A DNA stretch of 64,000 bases, from assembly GCA_964344135.1 (NCBI GenBank), contig CAYFMF010000003.1, positions 4,045 to 68,044 on the forward strand. Reading direction: 5' to 3'. Positions 1 to 8,073 of this stretch are shown here, piece by piece (position 1 is the stretch's first letter; each line of letters starts with the position of its first letter). The notes beneath the pieces are model-generated. The model did no database searches, was not told where the DNA came from, and saw only the letters and a list, made by a program, of their open reading frames with translations. The translations under genes and the position numbers were made by a program. Source of the DNA: Thiopontia sp964344135. GTDB lineage: Bacteria > Pseudomonadota > Gammaproteobacteria > GCF-002020875.

Positions 1-1149
1 ACCGGGGACAACACCCCGGCCGTCGTGCACATGGAGATCATCCCCGGAGACCAGGTCGAGGTCGCACTTGCGGCCAAGGGGGGAGGCTCCGAGAACAAGT
101 CCAGGTTCGCCAACCTCTCCCCCTCGGCCAACGTCGCCGACTGGGTGGTCGAACAGATTCCCTCCATGGGTGCCGGCTGGTGCCCGCCCGGCATACTTGG
201 AATCGGTATTGGCGGCACTGCCGAGAAGTCGATGCTGATGGCGAAGGAATCCTTGATGGAGCCGGTTGATATCCACCAACTCATCGAACGCGGCCCCTCC
301 AGTCGTGCCGAGGAGCTCCGTCTGGAGATCTTCGATCGAGTCAATGGGTTGGGGATTGGTGCGCAGGGGCTTGGGGGGGTGACAACCGTACTCGATGTCA
401 AGGTCATGGACTACCCGACCCATGCAGCATCACTGCCGGTCAGTCTGATCCCCAACTGTGTTGCCACCCGACACGCCCATTTCCATCTCGATGGAAGCGG
501 AGCAGCAACACTCACGCCACCCGTTCTCGAGGATTGGCCCGATATCGAATGGGAGCCGAGCGCCGAAACCCGCCGTGTCAATCTCGACTCCATCTCCCCC
601 GAGCAGATTCAGGAGTGGAAACCGGGAGAGACACTCCTCCTCTCTGGAAGGATTCTCACCGGGCGGGATGCAGCTCACAAGCGAATTTCCGACCTGCTTG
701 AGAATGGAGAGGGACTTCCGGAAGGGGTCGATTTCACCAACCGCTTTATCTACTATGTTGGACCGGTCGACCCCGTAGATGATGAGGTGGTTGGCCCCGC
801 CGGCCCCACAACCTCCACCCGCATGGACCCCTTCACCGACATGATGCTGGAGAAGACCGGACTGCTGGGAATGATTGGCAAGGCAGAACGGGGGGCAGCA
901 ACCATTGAGTCTATCAAGAACCACCGCTCGGTCTATCTGATCGCTGTGGGAGGAGCGGCCTACCTGGTGGCACAGGCGGTCCGCAAATCACGCATTGTCG
1001 CCTTCGAGGATCTTGGAATGGAGGCGATCTACGAATTTGAGGTGAGGGATATGCCGGTGACCGTTGCGGTCGACAGCCACGGAGACTCCGTCCACAAGAG
1101 TGGACCGGAGCAGTGGAGGATCAGAATTGAGGAGATGAAGGCTGGATAG
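1..1149 (+). CDS. fumA: Class I fumarate hydratase, 5' truncated by window edge
   Basis: Oxygen-sensitive [4Fe-4S] fumarase that interconverts fumarate and malate in the TCA cycle. The frame is open from base 1, reading TGDNTPAVVHMEI, so the N-terminal part (probably over 100 residues) lies outside the window; the GTG at 25 is not a credible start. Cysteines in GAGWCPPGILG and LIPNCVATRH match cluster-ligand regions of the family, and GPAGPTTSTRMDPF marks the start of the C-terminal domain. Alpha and beta regions are in one chain, as in FumA/FumB. The related L(+)-tartrate dehydratase is split into two subunits, so fumarase is preferred. Confidence 0.9.
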   Translation, partial: TGDNTPAVVHMEIIPGDQVEVALAAKGGGSENKSRFANLSPSANVADWVVEQIPSMGAGWCPPGILGIGIGGTAEKSMLMAKESLMEPVDIHQLIERGPSSRAEELRLEIFDRVNGLGIGAQGLGGVTTVLDVKVMDYPTHAASLPVSLIPNCVATRHAHFHLDGSGAATLTPPVLEDWPDIEWEPSAETRRVNLDSISPEQIQEWKPGETLLLSGRILTGRDAAHKRISDLLENGEGLPEGVDFTNRFIYYVGPVDPVDDEVVGPAGPTTSTRMDPFTDMMLEKTGLLGMIGKAERGAATIESIKNHRSVYLIAVGGAAYLVAQAVRKSRIVAFEDLGMEAIYEFEVRDMPVTVAVDSHGDSVHKSGPEQWRIRIEEMKAG

Positions 1150-1179
1150 GCTCCTAGCCCTTATCAGCACCCTCTCGAA

Positions 1180-1707
1180 TCAGTGCCCCTCACCCTTGTG
1201 GGAGAGATAGAGGGCCAGCCCGATCAGGGCGATGCCACCCGCCATATAGAGCAGATCCAGTGGTGTCCCAAAGTGCATGGATACCGTGTGCTCGAAGAAC
1301 TTGACGATCAGGATCATCAGAATCACCTTGGCCAGCCGCGCCTTGAGATCATCCAGGCTCTTGATCAAGAGGATATTGGATGAGGTCTCTGCCCCCTCTG
1401 CGGCACCAATCTCGCTGATAAAGAGCTCATAGAGACCGAGGGAAAAAATCAGCAGCACCGTGGCCAGCAGGTATCCATCCACAATCTCCACAATGTGAGT
1501 CACCGTCTCTGCATGGAGCGCGGTCCGCACCGCCGCCTCCATCGCCGGATCTGCATAATCGACAAGATGGGCAACCATGTAGAAGGCATCCACGGTTGCC
1601 ATATAGAACATGGCCAGTGATGCCAGCAGGCTGGAGATCACGGCCGTCAGGACAACCAGACGACTGCTCCAGAGAAAGTTTTCAAACAGTGTTTCCAGTG
1701 ATTTCAT
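1180..1707 (-). CDS. YqhA family (UPF0114) inner-membrane protein
   Basis: A 175-residue integral membrane protein of the UPF0114/YqhA family, function unknown. Hydrophobic segments lie near residues 14-40, 75-100, 125-145 and 150-170, and the stretch FSLGLYELFISEI is characteristic of the family. The frame also opens at a TTG five codons upstream; the ATG at 1707 is preferred because the N-terminus SLETLFENFLWSSR then aligns with the short cytosolic lead of YqhA. It converges with the fumarase gene, 30 bases away, and diverges from the DUF2069 gene. Confidence 0.8.
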   Translation of the reverse strand: MKSLETLFENFLWSSRLVVLTAVISSLLASLAMFYMATVDAFYMVAHLVDYADPAMEAAVRTALHAETVTHIVEIVDGYLLATVLLIFSLGLYELFISEIGAAEGAETSSNILLIKSLDDLKARLAKVILMILIVKFFEHTVSMHFGTPLDLLYMAGGIALIGLALYLSHKGEGH

Positions 1708-1766
1708 CGAGATCCGTTCCAAAATTTGAGATTTCCATATATTCTACTATTTTTCGAGTTTTTGCC

Positions 1767-2147
1767 ATGTTGAATTCAAAACAGCAACGCCTCCGTGCAA
1801 CCGCCCTTGTCAGCTACTTCTCGCTGATAACCTTCCTCCTGCTCTGGATCACCTGGCTCGCCCCCTCTCGCCACTTTCCAACCGCAATGGTACTGGTCGT
1901 GATGGTGGTTCCACTGCTGTTTCCACTACGAGGCATCCTCCATGGGCGCGCCTATACCCATGCCTGGACCGGGTTTCTCGCCCTCCTCTATCTGATCCAC
2001 GGGATTAGTGATCTTTTTGCCAACCCGTCAGAGCGGATCTATGGTGCGATCGAAATTGTGCTGAGCCTGGCGCTCTTCTTCAGCTGCGCCTTCTATGCAC
2101 GAACTGCCGGAGGCCGGGAGAGAGGGGGCCAGTCAGAGGGAGAGTAA
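1767..2147 (+). CDS. DUF2069 membrane protein
   Basis: A 126-residue protein with about four predicted transmembrane helices (near residues 14-32, 40-58, 68-86 and 94-112), matching the DUF2069 family of small gammaproteobacterial membrane proteins. The motif WTGFLALLYLIHGISD is typical. The frame continues upstream of 1767, but those residues antisense the neighbouring gene and are not membrane-like, so ATG 1767 is chosen. Its 3' end overlaps hda tail-to-tail by 15 bases. No biochemical role is known. Confidence 0.75.
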   Translation: MLNSKQQRLRATALVSYFSLITFLLLWITWLAPSRHFPTAMVLVVMVVPLLFPLRGILHGRAYTHAWTGFLALLYLIHGISDLFANPSERIYGAIEIVLSLALFFSCAFYARTAGGRERGGQSEGE

Positions 2148-2828
2148 CTCCTTTACAAACGGGATTGTCAACCGGCGCTGGGCAATCAGGGTCTGCTGAT
2201 CCAGCTTATCCAGCAGGGCAAAGAGCGCATGAAAATCACGCGCAGTACGGTTCATCAGAAAGGCGGCCACCTCGTCACTGATCACCATCCCCCGCTCCTC
2301 GGCCCGCTGCCTCAGTACCTGCCACTTCTCTCGGTCCTCCAGTGGAGCGAGGTGTTCCACAACCCCCTCACCCAGCCGGGAACGGAGATCCGGCAGCTGA
2401 ATGGCCATTGCGGAGAGTGGAAGCTGCCCAGTGATGACTACTCGATGACCGATATCACGCATGCGGTTCAGGAGGTGGAACAGCGCCTCCTCCCACGCCG
2501 CATCACCAACGACTGCATTCAGGTCATCCAGTGCGACCAGGGCGTGGCGTTCAACCCCCTCAAACATCTCCACCCCCTCTCTCCTGAGGGCTGCCAGCGG
2601 GAGCACGATCGCCTGCCCCGGCGCACTCCGATCCAGGGCGTTGCAGGCAGCATGGAGCAGGTGGCTCTTTCCTGCCCCCTCCGCCCCCCAGAGATAGAGC
2701 AGGTGTGGGCCCACCCCTCTGCCAATCTCTTCCAGCACCGCCAGATGGGAACGGTCAGAGAGACCGTGGAAGTTTTCGAATGTGGCCCGTTCCGGAAGTG
2801 AGAGGGAGAGCGGAATCTGCTCACCCAT
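2133..2828 (-). CDS. hda: DnaA regulatory inactivator Hda
   Basis: AAA+ DnaA paralogue that, with the DNA-loaded beta clamp, stimulates ATP hydrolysis by DnaA and prevents over-initiation. It is 231 residues, close to the 233 of E. coli Hda. The N-terminal QIPLSLSL is the clamp-binding motif, followed by FENFHG, Walker A GAEGAGKS and Walker B region LVALDDLN. It lacks the DNA-binding domain of true DnaA. The start at 2828 puts the clamp motif at the N-terminus, where it belongs; the gene then overlaps the upstream phosphatidyltransferase stop by 8 bases, implying translational coupling. Confidence 0.9.
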   Translation of the reverse strand: MGEQIPLSLSLPERATFENFHGLSDRSHLAVLEEIGRGVGPHLLYLWGAEGAGKSHLLHAACNALDRSAPGQAIVLPLAALRREGVEMFEGVERHALVALDDLNAVVGDAAWEEALFHLLNRMRDIGHRVVITGQLPLSAMAIQLPDLRSRLGEGVVEHLAPLEDREKWQVLRQRAEERGMVISDEVAAFLMNRTARDFHALFALLDKLDQQTLIAQRRLTIPFVKELLSL

Positions 2829-3375
2829 GGCGCTGCTCCCGATAGGCACACCAGCCCCAGGTCCAGACATAGTCGGCACCACTCAGCACGGTTGTGGTCA
2901 GCACCACATAGGCCGACATTGTGATCACCTCCTGACCGACCCAGCCGAAGGCCTGATTCATGACCACACCTAATACATAAGATATCTGAACAAATGTATT
3001 GATTTTACTGACAATACTTGGAGCCATGTCATATTGGCCCACGGTATAGTGATAGACGGTTCCCCCCGCCACAATCAGCAGATCCCGAACCACAATCACC
3101 AACACCAGCCAGACAGGAATCAGCCCCAGCCAGGCCAGCATGACGGTTGTAGAGACCAGCAGAAGCTTGTCTGCGAGAGGATCGAGAATGGATCCGAGAC
3201 GGCTCTCCCACCCCATCCGCTTGGCCAGAAATCCATCCAGCCCATCACTCATCCCGGCAAATGCAAAAAGGTAGAGCGACTCCAGAAAGAACCCATTGGC
3301 CAGCAGCCAGACGATGGGGATGACCAGCACTATCCGCAACATGGTGATGAGATTTGGAATATCGCGTCGATCCAT
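2821..3375 (-). CDS. CDP-alcohol phosphatidyltransferase (PgsA-like)
   Basis: Membrane enzyme of phospholipid synthesis that transfers a phosphatidyl group from CDP-diacylglycerol to an alcohol. The family signature DGx2AR-G-D-D is visible as SDGLDGFLAKR followed by GSILDPLADK (residues about 43-70), with four to five hydrophobic helices. It is 184 residues, the usual size for PgsA-type enzymes. It lies directly upstream of hda, a common gammaproteobacterial pairing, rather than next to uvrC as the main pgsA usually is. The acceptor alcohol (glycerol phosphate or other) cannot be told from sequence. Confidence 0.8.
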   Translation of the reverse strand: MDRRDIPNLITMLRIVLVIPIVWLLANGFFLESLYLFAFAGMSDGLDGFLAKRMGWESRLGSILDPLADKLLLVSTTVMLAWLGLIPVWLVLVIVVRDLLIVAGGTVYHYTVGQYDMAPSIVSKINTFVQISYVLGVVMNQAFGWVGQEVITMSAYVVLTTTVLSGADYVWTWGWCAYREQRHG

Positions 3376-3435
3376 AATCCGGTAGAATACGTGCTTTCAA
3401 ATCCGTGGTCTAACAAAGATCGATAAAACTTGATA

Positions 3436-4476
3436 ATGAGTTCGAAAAAATCTCTAAGCTATAGTGATGCAGGTGTTGATATCGATGCCGGCAACGACCT
3501 GATTGAACAGATCAAGCCCCTGGCGGCACGGACCAGACGCCCCGGCGTGATGGCCGGACTTGGCGGATTTGGTGCCCTGTTCGAGATCCCCCTCGACCGC
3601 TACAAGAATCCGCTGCTGGTATCGGGAACGGATGGCGTTGGAACCAAGCTTCGGCTGGCGATGCAGCTGGAGAAGCATGACACTATCGGCATCGACCTGG
3701 TTGCGATGTGTGTCAATGACCTGATTGTGCAGGGTGCAGAGCCCCTCTTCTTTCTCGACTACTACGCCACCGGAAAGCTGGACAACGGGACCGCCGTCTC
3801 TGTAGTGGACGGGATTGCAACCGGCTGCGAGCAGGCAGGAGCTGCACTGATCGGTGGTGAGACGGCAGAGATGCCAGGAATGTACAGCGAGGGGGATTAT
3901 GACCTTGCCGGCTTCAGTGTTGGCATCGTCGAGAAGAGTGAGGTGATCGATGGCACCAGGGTATCGGCTGGTGACGTACTCATTGGCATGGCCTCTTCCG
4001 GCCCCCACTCCAACGGCTACTCCCTGATTCGCAAGATTCTTGAGGTCTCTGGAGCCGACATCCAGGGTGACCTCGAGGGCAGCCCACTCGGCGAGCAGCT
4101 TCTGGAGCCGACAAGAATTTACGTCAAGCCACTGCTGGAGCTGATGAGGCAACTCCCTGTCCACGCACTGGCCCACATCACCGGCGGCGGACTGACCGAA
4201 AATCTGCCCCGCGTACTCCCCCACCACACCACGGCCGCAATCGACAACAGCTCCTGGGAGTGGCCCGCCGTATTCCGCTGGCTACAGCAACAGGGCAATG
4301 TCGAGGAGTCGGAGATGGTCCGCACCTTCAACTGTGGTGTCGGGATGGTGGTTGTGGTCTCTGCAGAGAATGCAGAGCGTACGATTGAGATACTGGATGG
4401 AGCAGGCGAAGAGGCCTGGGTGCTTGGCACCATTACCGCCTCTGGGGATGAGACGCCCTCCGTCTCCTTCCATTAA
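3436..4476 (+). CDS. purM: Phosphoribosylaminoimidazole synthetase PurM
   Basis: AIR synthetase (FGAM cyclo-ligase), fifth step of de novo purine synthesis, cytosolic. The protein is 346 residues, against 345 in E. coli. The N-terminal SLSYSDAGVDIDAGN, the glycine-rich GLGGFGALFEIP, and GTDGVGTKLRLA with MCVNDLIVQGAEPLFFLDY are the family's ATP-binding signatures. ATG 3436 is preferred over an in-frame TTG two codons earlier, because it gives MSSKKSLSYSD, matching the family start. It heads a purM-purN pair and diverges from the phosphatidyltransferase-hda pair. Confidence 0.96.
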   Translation: MSSKKSLSYSDAGVDIDAGNDLIEQIKPLAARTRRPGVMAGLGGFGALFEIPLDRYKNPLLVSGTDGVGTKLRLAMQLEKHDTIGIDLVAMCVNDLIVQGAEPLFFLDYYATGKLDNGTAVSVVDGIATGCEQAGAALIGGETAEMPGMYSEGDYDLAGFSVGIVEKSEVIDGTRVSAGDVLIGMASSGPHSNGYSLIRKILEVSGADIQGDLEGSPLGEQLLEPTRIYVKPLLELMRQLPVHALAHITGGGLTENLPRVLPHHTTAAIDNSSWEWPAVFRWLQQQGNVEESEMVRTFNCGVGMVVVVSAENAERTIEILDGAGEEAWVLGTITASGDETPSVSFH

Positions 4477-4505
4477 TCGCATCCAGCCATCCCCCTGATC
4501 CAGCT

Positions 4506-5195
4506 GTGACCACTGCAGCCCCATCTCCACAACCCATCACCATCGTAGTACTGATCTCCGGGCGGGGCAGCAACCTGCAGGCCCTGATCCACGCACAACA
4601 GAAGCAACAGCTCAATGTCCGGTTTGGGGCCGTGATCAGCAACCGCCCGGACGCTCTGGGACTCCGGTTTGCCGAGAAGAGCGGCATCACCACCAAGGTA
4701 GTCGACCACACCCGCTTTGAGGGGCGCGAGGCCTATGACCAGGCACTGATTGAGGCAGTCGACCAGTACCAGCCGGATCTGGTGGTACTGGCTGGGTTCA
4801 TGCGCATCCTTACCATTCCATTCGTACACCACTACCATGGCCGACTGATCAACATCCACCCCTCCCTGCTGCCCCTCCACAGAGGACTCCATACCCATCA
4901 GCAGGCACTGGATGCAGGTGATGATGAGCACGGGGCCAGTGTCCACTTTGTGACCGAGGAGCTGGATGGCGGACCGGTCTTTATTCAGATCCGGGTCCCT
5001 GTTCTGGAGAGCGATAGTGCAGAGAGCCTGGCGGACCGTGTGCTCCAGCAGGAGCACCGCCTCTACCCGGAGGCTGTGCAGCTGATTGCCGATGGACGGA
5101 TCAGACTGGTTGACGACACCCTGCTCTTCGACCAAACTCCACTCAATGAGCCACTTCAACTGGACAGCCCCAACTGGGAGGCTGTCCGAGAATAG
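4506..5195 (+). CDS. purN: Phosphoribosylglycinamide formyltransferase PurN
   Basis: Transfers a formyl group from 10-formyl-THF to GAR in purine synthesis. Motifs are visible: ISGRGSNLQALI (phosphate binding), INIHPSLLP with catalytic Asn/His, and GASVHFVTEELDGGPV with catalytic Asp. A GTG start at 4506 follows purM by 29 bases. The 229-residue product is slightly longer than E. coli PurN (212), with a short N-terminal lead. Its last five codons and stop lie in the left arm of an inverted repeat (5174-5200), so its C-terminus may have been altered by the element described there. Confidence 0.95.
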   Translation: MTTAAPSPQPITIVVLISGRGSNLQALIHAQQKQQLNVRFGAVISNRPDALGLRFAEKSGITTKVVDHTRFEGREAYDQALIEAVDQYQPDLVVLAGFMRILTIPFVHHYHGRLINIHPSLLPLHRGLHTHQQALDAGDDEHGASVHFVTEELDGGPVFIQIRVPVLESDSAESLADRVLQQEHRLYPEAVQLIADGRIRLVDDTLLFDQTPLNEPLQLDSPNWEAVRE

Positions 5196-5341
5196 AAACC
5201 GTAGCGAAAATTACAGAGAGGCCATAAGGTGAGCTTAATGAATGAGGCGAATATTGGGCTATATTTAACGAGTTCAATAAGCTCAGATTATGGTCTATCT
5301 GGGATTTGCAGTAGGTTCTCTATTCTCGGACAGCCTTCCAG
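5174..5341. mobile_element. Probable MITE-like element between purN and the DUF3108 gene
   Basis: Near-perfect terminal inverted repeats of about 27 bases: left arm 5174-5200 (core AGGCTGTCCGAGAATAG) and right arm 5314-5341 (core CTATTCTCGGACAGCCT). They enclose about 113 bases that are more AT-rich than the surroundings and code for no transposase. The left arm carries the purN stop codon. The right arm abuts the signal-peptide core of the DUF3108 gene, which lacks a start of its own. No clear target-site duplication is seen. An intercistronic hairpin is the alternative reading. Confidence 0.55.
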
Positions 5342-6041
5342 GGCCCTGCTGCTTGCCACCACGCTCCTCTCGGGAGTGGCAGAGGCGCTTCCCGAATCCT
5401 TCCATGCCCAATACAGCCTTAGCGGCAAGGGGATGACGCTGGGAGAGACCACCTACAACCTCAGCCCGATTCCCGAGAAGAAGAGGGAGCGCTTCACCAT
5501 CCATACCGAACCAACAGGGCTGGCCAGACTTCTTGTCAAGAAAGTCATCGACGAGGAGTCAATCTGGGAGTGGAATAGTGGTCTCATCCGCCCACTGCAG
5601 TACCACTACCGACAGAGCGGAAAACGGGAAAAGGAGCGCGCTCGACAGTTCGACTGGGAGAGAGGCGTCGTCACCCTTATGGACAACAGTGAGCCTGGAG
5701 CACTCGACCAGCTACAGCCCAATACCGTGGATGAGGCCCTCTTTCTGATTGCACTGATGCATGATCTGGAACAGGGCAGAGAGAGTATCAGCTACCGCGT
5801 TGCCAGGCGCGGCGGATGGTCTGACTACCGATTCACCATCGGGGAGCGCAAAACAGTCACGGTTCCGGCAGGAGAGTTTTCGACAATCCACATCAGCCGG
5901 CAGAAGGAGGGAAAGAGAACCTTCGAGCTCTGGAGCGCCCCTGCCCTGGGCTATCTTCCAGTACAGGTCGAGTACCGGGAGAAGGATGGAACACTGTTTC
6001 GCCTCCAGCTGAAAAAGAGCTCGATTCAGCCATCCTCCTGA
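5229..6041 (+). CDS. DUF3108 secreted protein; start lies inside the inserted element
   Basis: DUF3108-family protein, often found after purN in gammaproteobacteria; thought to be periplasmic, function unknown. The family part begins at LPESFHAQYSLSGKGM and runs to the end. It is preceded by a signal-peptide core RALLLATTLLSGVAEA. That core has no adjacent Met: the frame runs back into the MITE-like element to GTG 5229 or ATG 5238, giving about 35 extra residues unlike a signal peptide. Either translation starts there and export is compromised, or an unrecognised start is used. Its 3' end overlaps the dCMP deaminase gene by 16 bases. Confidence 0.7.
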   Translation: MSLMNEANIGLYLTSSISSDYGLSGICSRFSILGQPSRALLLATTLLSGVAEALPESFHAQYSLSGKGMTLGETTYNLSPIPEKKRERFTIHTEPTGLARLLVKKVIDEESIWEWNSGLIRPLQYHYRQSGKREKERARQFDWERGVVTLMDNSEPGALDQLQPNTVDEALFLIALMHDLEQGRESISYRVARRGGWSDYRFTIGERKTVTVPAGEFSTIHISRQKEGKRTFELWSAPALGYLPVQVEYREKDGTLFRLQLKKSSIQPSS

Positions 6042-6484
6042 AGCAGCGAGAGCGGAACCTCCACCATCTCGATCCCTGCCTCCTCGAAGATGAGGCGCGT
6101 CAGGGCAACACTCTCCTCCCAGCGGGACATCTCATCCGGGATGGTGGTCACTACGCGACTGATCCCGGTCTGAATGATCTTTGCCGCACAGCGGGAACAG
6201 GGGGGCAGCGGATAGACATAGATGGTGTTGCCGGAAAGATCCGACCTGGAGAAGAGCAGCGCATTCTCCTCCGCATGGAGCACCAGCGAATACTTGGTCT
6301 CTCGATCATGCAACCGCTTGTCATCCGACAGCCCCTGAGGGAAACCGTTAAAACCGAGCGAGACCACCTTGTTGCCCTTGGCAACCACCGCACCCACCTG
6401 GGTACTGGGGTCCTTTGACCACTCCGCCACATGGGAGGCGAGCCCCAGAAAACGCCGATCCCACTTGCTCAACTCATGTTCCAT
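6026..6484 (-). CDS. Deoxycytidylate (dCMP) deaminase family protein
   Basis: Zinc-dependent deaminase of the dCMP/ComEB type, making dUMP for thymidylate synthesis. At 152 residues it has normal length. The zinc site is complete: HAEENA supplies the His ligand and catalytic Glu, and PLPPCSRCAAKII supplies the paired Cys. The N-terminal WDRRFLGLASHVAEWSKDPSTQVGA is typical of this family. It lies downstream of mrp on the same strand but is separated by 281 bases, so it probably has its own promoter. Confidence 0.87.
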   Translation of the reverse strand: MEHELSKWDRRFLGLASHVAEWSKDPSTQVGAVVAKGNKVVSLGFNGFPQGLSDDKRLHDRETKYSLVLHAEENALLFSRSDLSGNTIYVYPLPPCSRCAAKIIQTGISRVVTTIPDEMSRWEESVALTRLIFEEAGIEMVEVPLSLLQEDG

Positions 6485-6765
6485 TCACCACTCTCCTGAT
6501 CCCTCTCTTCAATCGGCTGCTGAGTATATCGGTTCCTGGGAAGAGAAAAAACCATAGACCCTCAACACATTGTGGCTCTGAGGCAGTGCAGGACACTCTG
6601 TTGCAGAAGTGTCTGTGGCATGGACGCGCAGAGGTCAGGCCTGCGGGGATGTAGTTACGGCGTCTCCAGAAACGGGATGCCCTCTCCTCTGAAGGGAAAA
6701 GTATCAAAAAACCGCCATGGCCGAAAAGGCACATGACGGTCATTTGCCAATGAGTTCAATAGAGA
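6485..6765 (-). other. 281-base gap between mrp and dCMP deaminase; possible structured RNA
   Basis: No convincing gene. Read on the minus strand, the gap starts with a T-run after the mrp end (plus-strand A-run near 6700-6706). It then shows several potential stems, including CAGAGG with CCTCTG at long range and a local hairpin GACACTTCTG-CAA-CAGAGTGTC. It ends in a second T-run near 6545-6552. This could be a leader or a small RNA. No match to 6S, 4.5S or a known riboswitch was recognised. An 89-codon open frame (6474-6743) has no family features and is not called. Confidence 0.25.
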
Positions 6766-7854
6766 CTACTGAATCACGATATTGGGGAACTTGGTGGTGA
6801 AATCCTTCTTCTGCTGCGCAAGCTTTGCCGATGCACGGCGTGCAATCTCGCGGTAGAGCCTTGCGATCTGACCCTCGGGATCCGCAACCACGGTCGGCTT
6901 GCCGCCATCGGTGTCACTGCGGATGGTCTTGTCCAGCGGGAGTCCGCCGAGGAAATCGACATGAGACTCCTCTGCCATGCGCTGACCACCGCCCTCGGCA
7001 AAGATATGCTCCTCATGGCCACAATTTGAGCAGATATGGATGCTCATGTTCTCGACCACGCCGAGCACAGGGACCTCCACCTTCTCAAACATCTTCAGCC
7101 CCTTGACCGCATCCAGCAGCGCAATATCCTGCGGTGTGGTCACGATGACCGCCCCGCTGACCGGAATTTTCTGGGCCAGTGTCAACTGAGTGTCACCGGT
7201 ACCCGGTGGCAGATCAATAACCAGATAGTCCAGATTGTCCCACTGGGTATCCTTCAACAGCTGCTCCAGTGCCTGGGTAACCATCGGGCCACGCCAGATC
7301 ATCGGGGTATCCTCCTCCACCAGATACCCAATGGACATGGATTGAATCTGGTAGGAGCTGACCGGCTTCAGGCTCTTGCCATCCGGTGACTCCGGTTTTG
7401 CACCGTGAGCGCCCAGCATCCGTGGCTGACTGGGGCCATAAATATCGGCATCGAGCATCCCCACATTCGCCCCCTCTGCAGAGAGCGCAAGCGCCAGGTT
7501 GACCGCGGTGGTCGACTTTCCGACCCCCCCCTTGCCAGAGGCGACTGCAATAATGTTCTTCACACCATTGACGGACTGCACCCCCTTCTGCACGGCATGA
7601 GCGACGATATTCCAGCTCACCTCCACTGTTGAGGCGCTAACACCATCAACAGCGTTGATAATCTCACTGATCTTCTCGCTCAACTCCTCCGCATAACCCT
7701 TTGCAGGAAAGCCCAGCTCAATCTCTACCGTTACCGCTCCACCATCGATCCTCACATCCTTGATCGTCTTTGCAGAGACCAGATCACTCTCCAGATAGGG
7801 GTCGACATAGGCCGCGATTGCAGACTCAATCGTCTCGCGAGTCACTTCTGACAT
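6766..7854 (-). CDS. mrp: Mrp/ApbC iron-sulfur cluster carrier ATPase
   Basis: P-loop NTPase that binds and delivers Fe-S clusters (Mrp/ApbC/NBP35). It has an N-terminal MIP18-like (DUF59) domain (about residues 1-90), then deviant Walker A VASGKGGVGKSTTAVNLA, the switch motif LDADIYGPSQPRML, and a bridging CxxC in HICSNCGHEEHIF. Length is 362 residues, normal. It diverges from metG, as in E. coli. Its role here would be maturation of Fe-S proteins, of which the window encodes several (Rnf subunits, fumarase, Nth). Confidence 0.94.
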   Translation of the reverse strand: MSEVTRETIESAIAAYVDPYLESDLVSAKTIKDVRIDGGAVTVEIELGFPAKGYAEELSEKISEIINAVDGVSASTVEVSWNIVAHAVQKGVQSVNGVKNIIAVASGKGGVGKSTTAVNLALALSAEGANVGMLDADIYGPSQPRMLGAHGAKPESPDGKSLKPVSSYQIQSMSIGYLVEEDTPMIWRGPMVTQALEQLLKDTQWDNLDYLVIDLPPGTGDTQLTLAQKIPVSGAVIVTTPQDIALLDAVKGLKMFEKVEVPVLGVVENMSIHICSNCGHEEHIFAEGGGQRMAEESHVDFLGGLPLDKTIRSDTDGGKPTVVADPEGQIARLYREIARRASAKLAQQKKDFTTKFPNIVIQ

Positions 7855-8073
7855 GATAAAACTCCAAATTCATTTTCGATTAACAGAATTCACTAATGCT
7901 AGCATATTCACACCGCTGAAGAGAACCAATAGTTGATGAATTTTGTAGGTTATTGTGCCAGGATCAATTTTCCTCCATTCACCCCGCTGAAGAGGGATAA
8001 AACAGTGTGTAGTTTGTCGGCTAATTCGTTAAAATTGCAGGATTACCTGTAACAAAATAACAACAGACCTCTC
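7855..8073. promoter_or_regulatory. mrp-metG divergent intergenic region with a repeated 18-20 base motif
   Basis: The 219-base divergent spacer holds two copies of ATTCACxCCGCTGAAGAG, at 7906-7923 and 7977-7994, about 70 bases apart in direct orientation. Each is followed by weakly similar sequence. They may be duplicated regulatory sites or the remains of a small duplication. No T-box or other leader structure for metG was recognised. Confidence 0.35.

Noticed and set aside
6620..6670. Resemblance to 4.5S signal-recognition RNA (GGGATGTAG with CAGGCC)
   Set aside because: The diagnostic GGAAGGAAGCAGCC-type loop is absent, so the match is chance.
6474..6743. 89-codon minus-strand frame in the mrp-dCMP deaminase gap
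   Set aside because: Overlaps the deaminase start, has no ribosome site or family features, and covers sequence that looks more like structured RNA.
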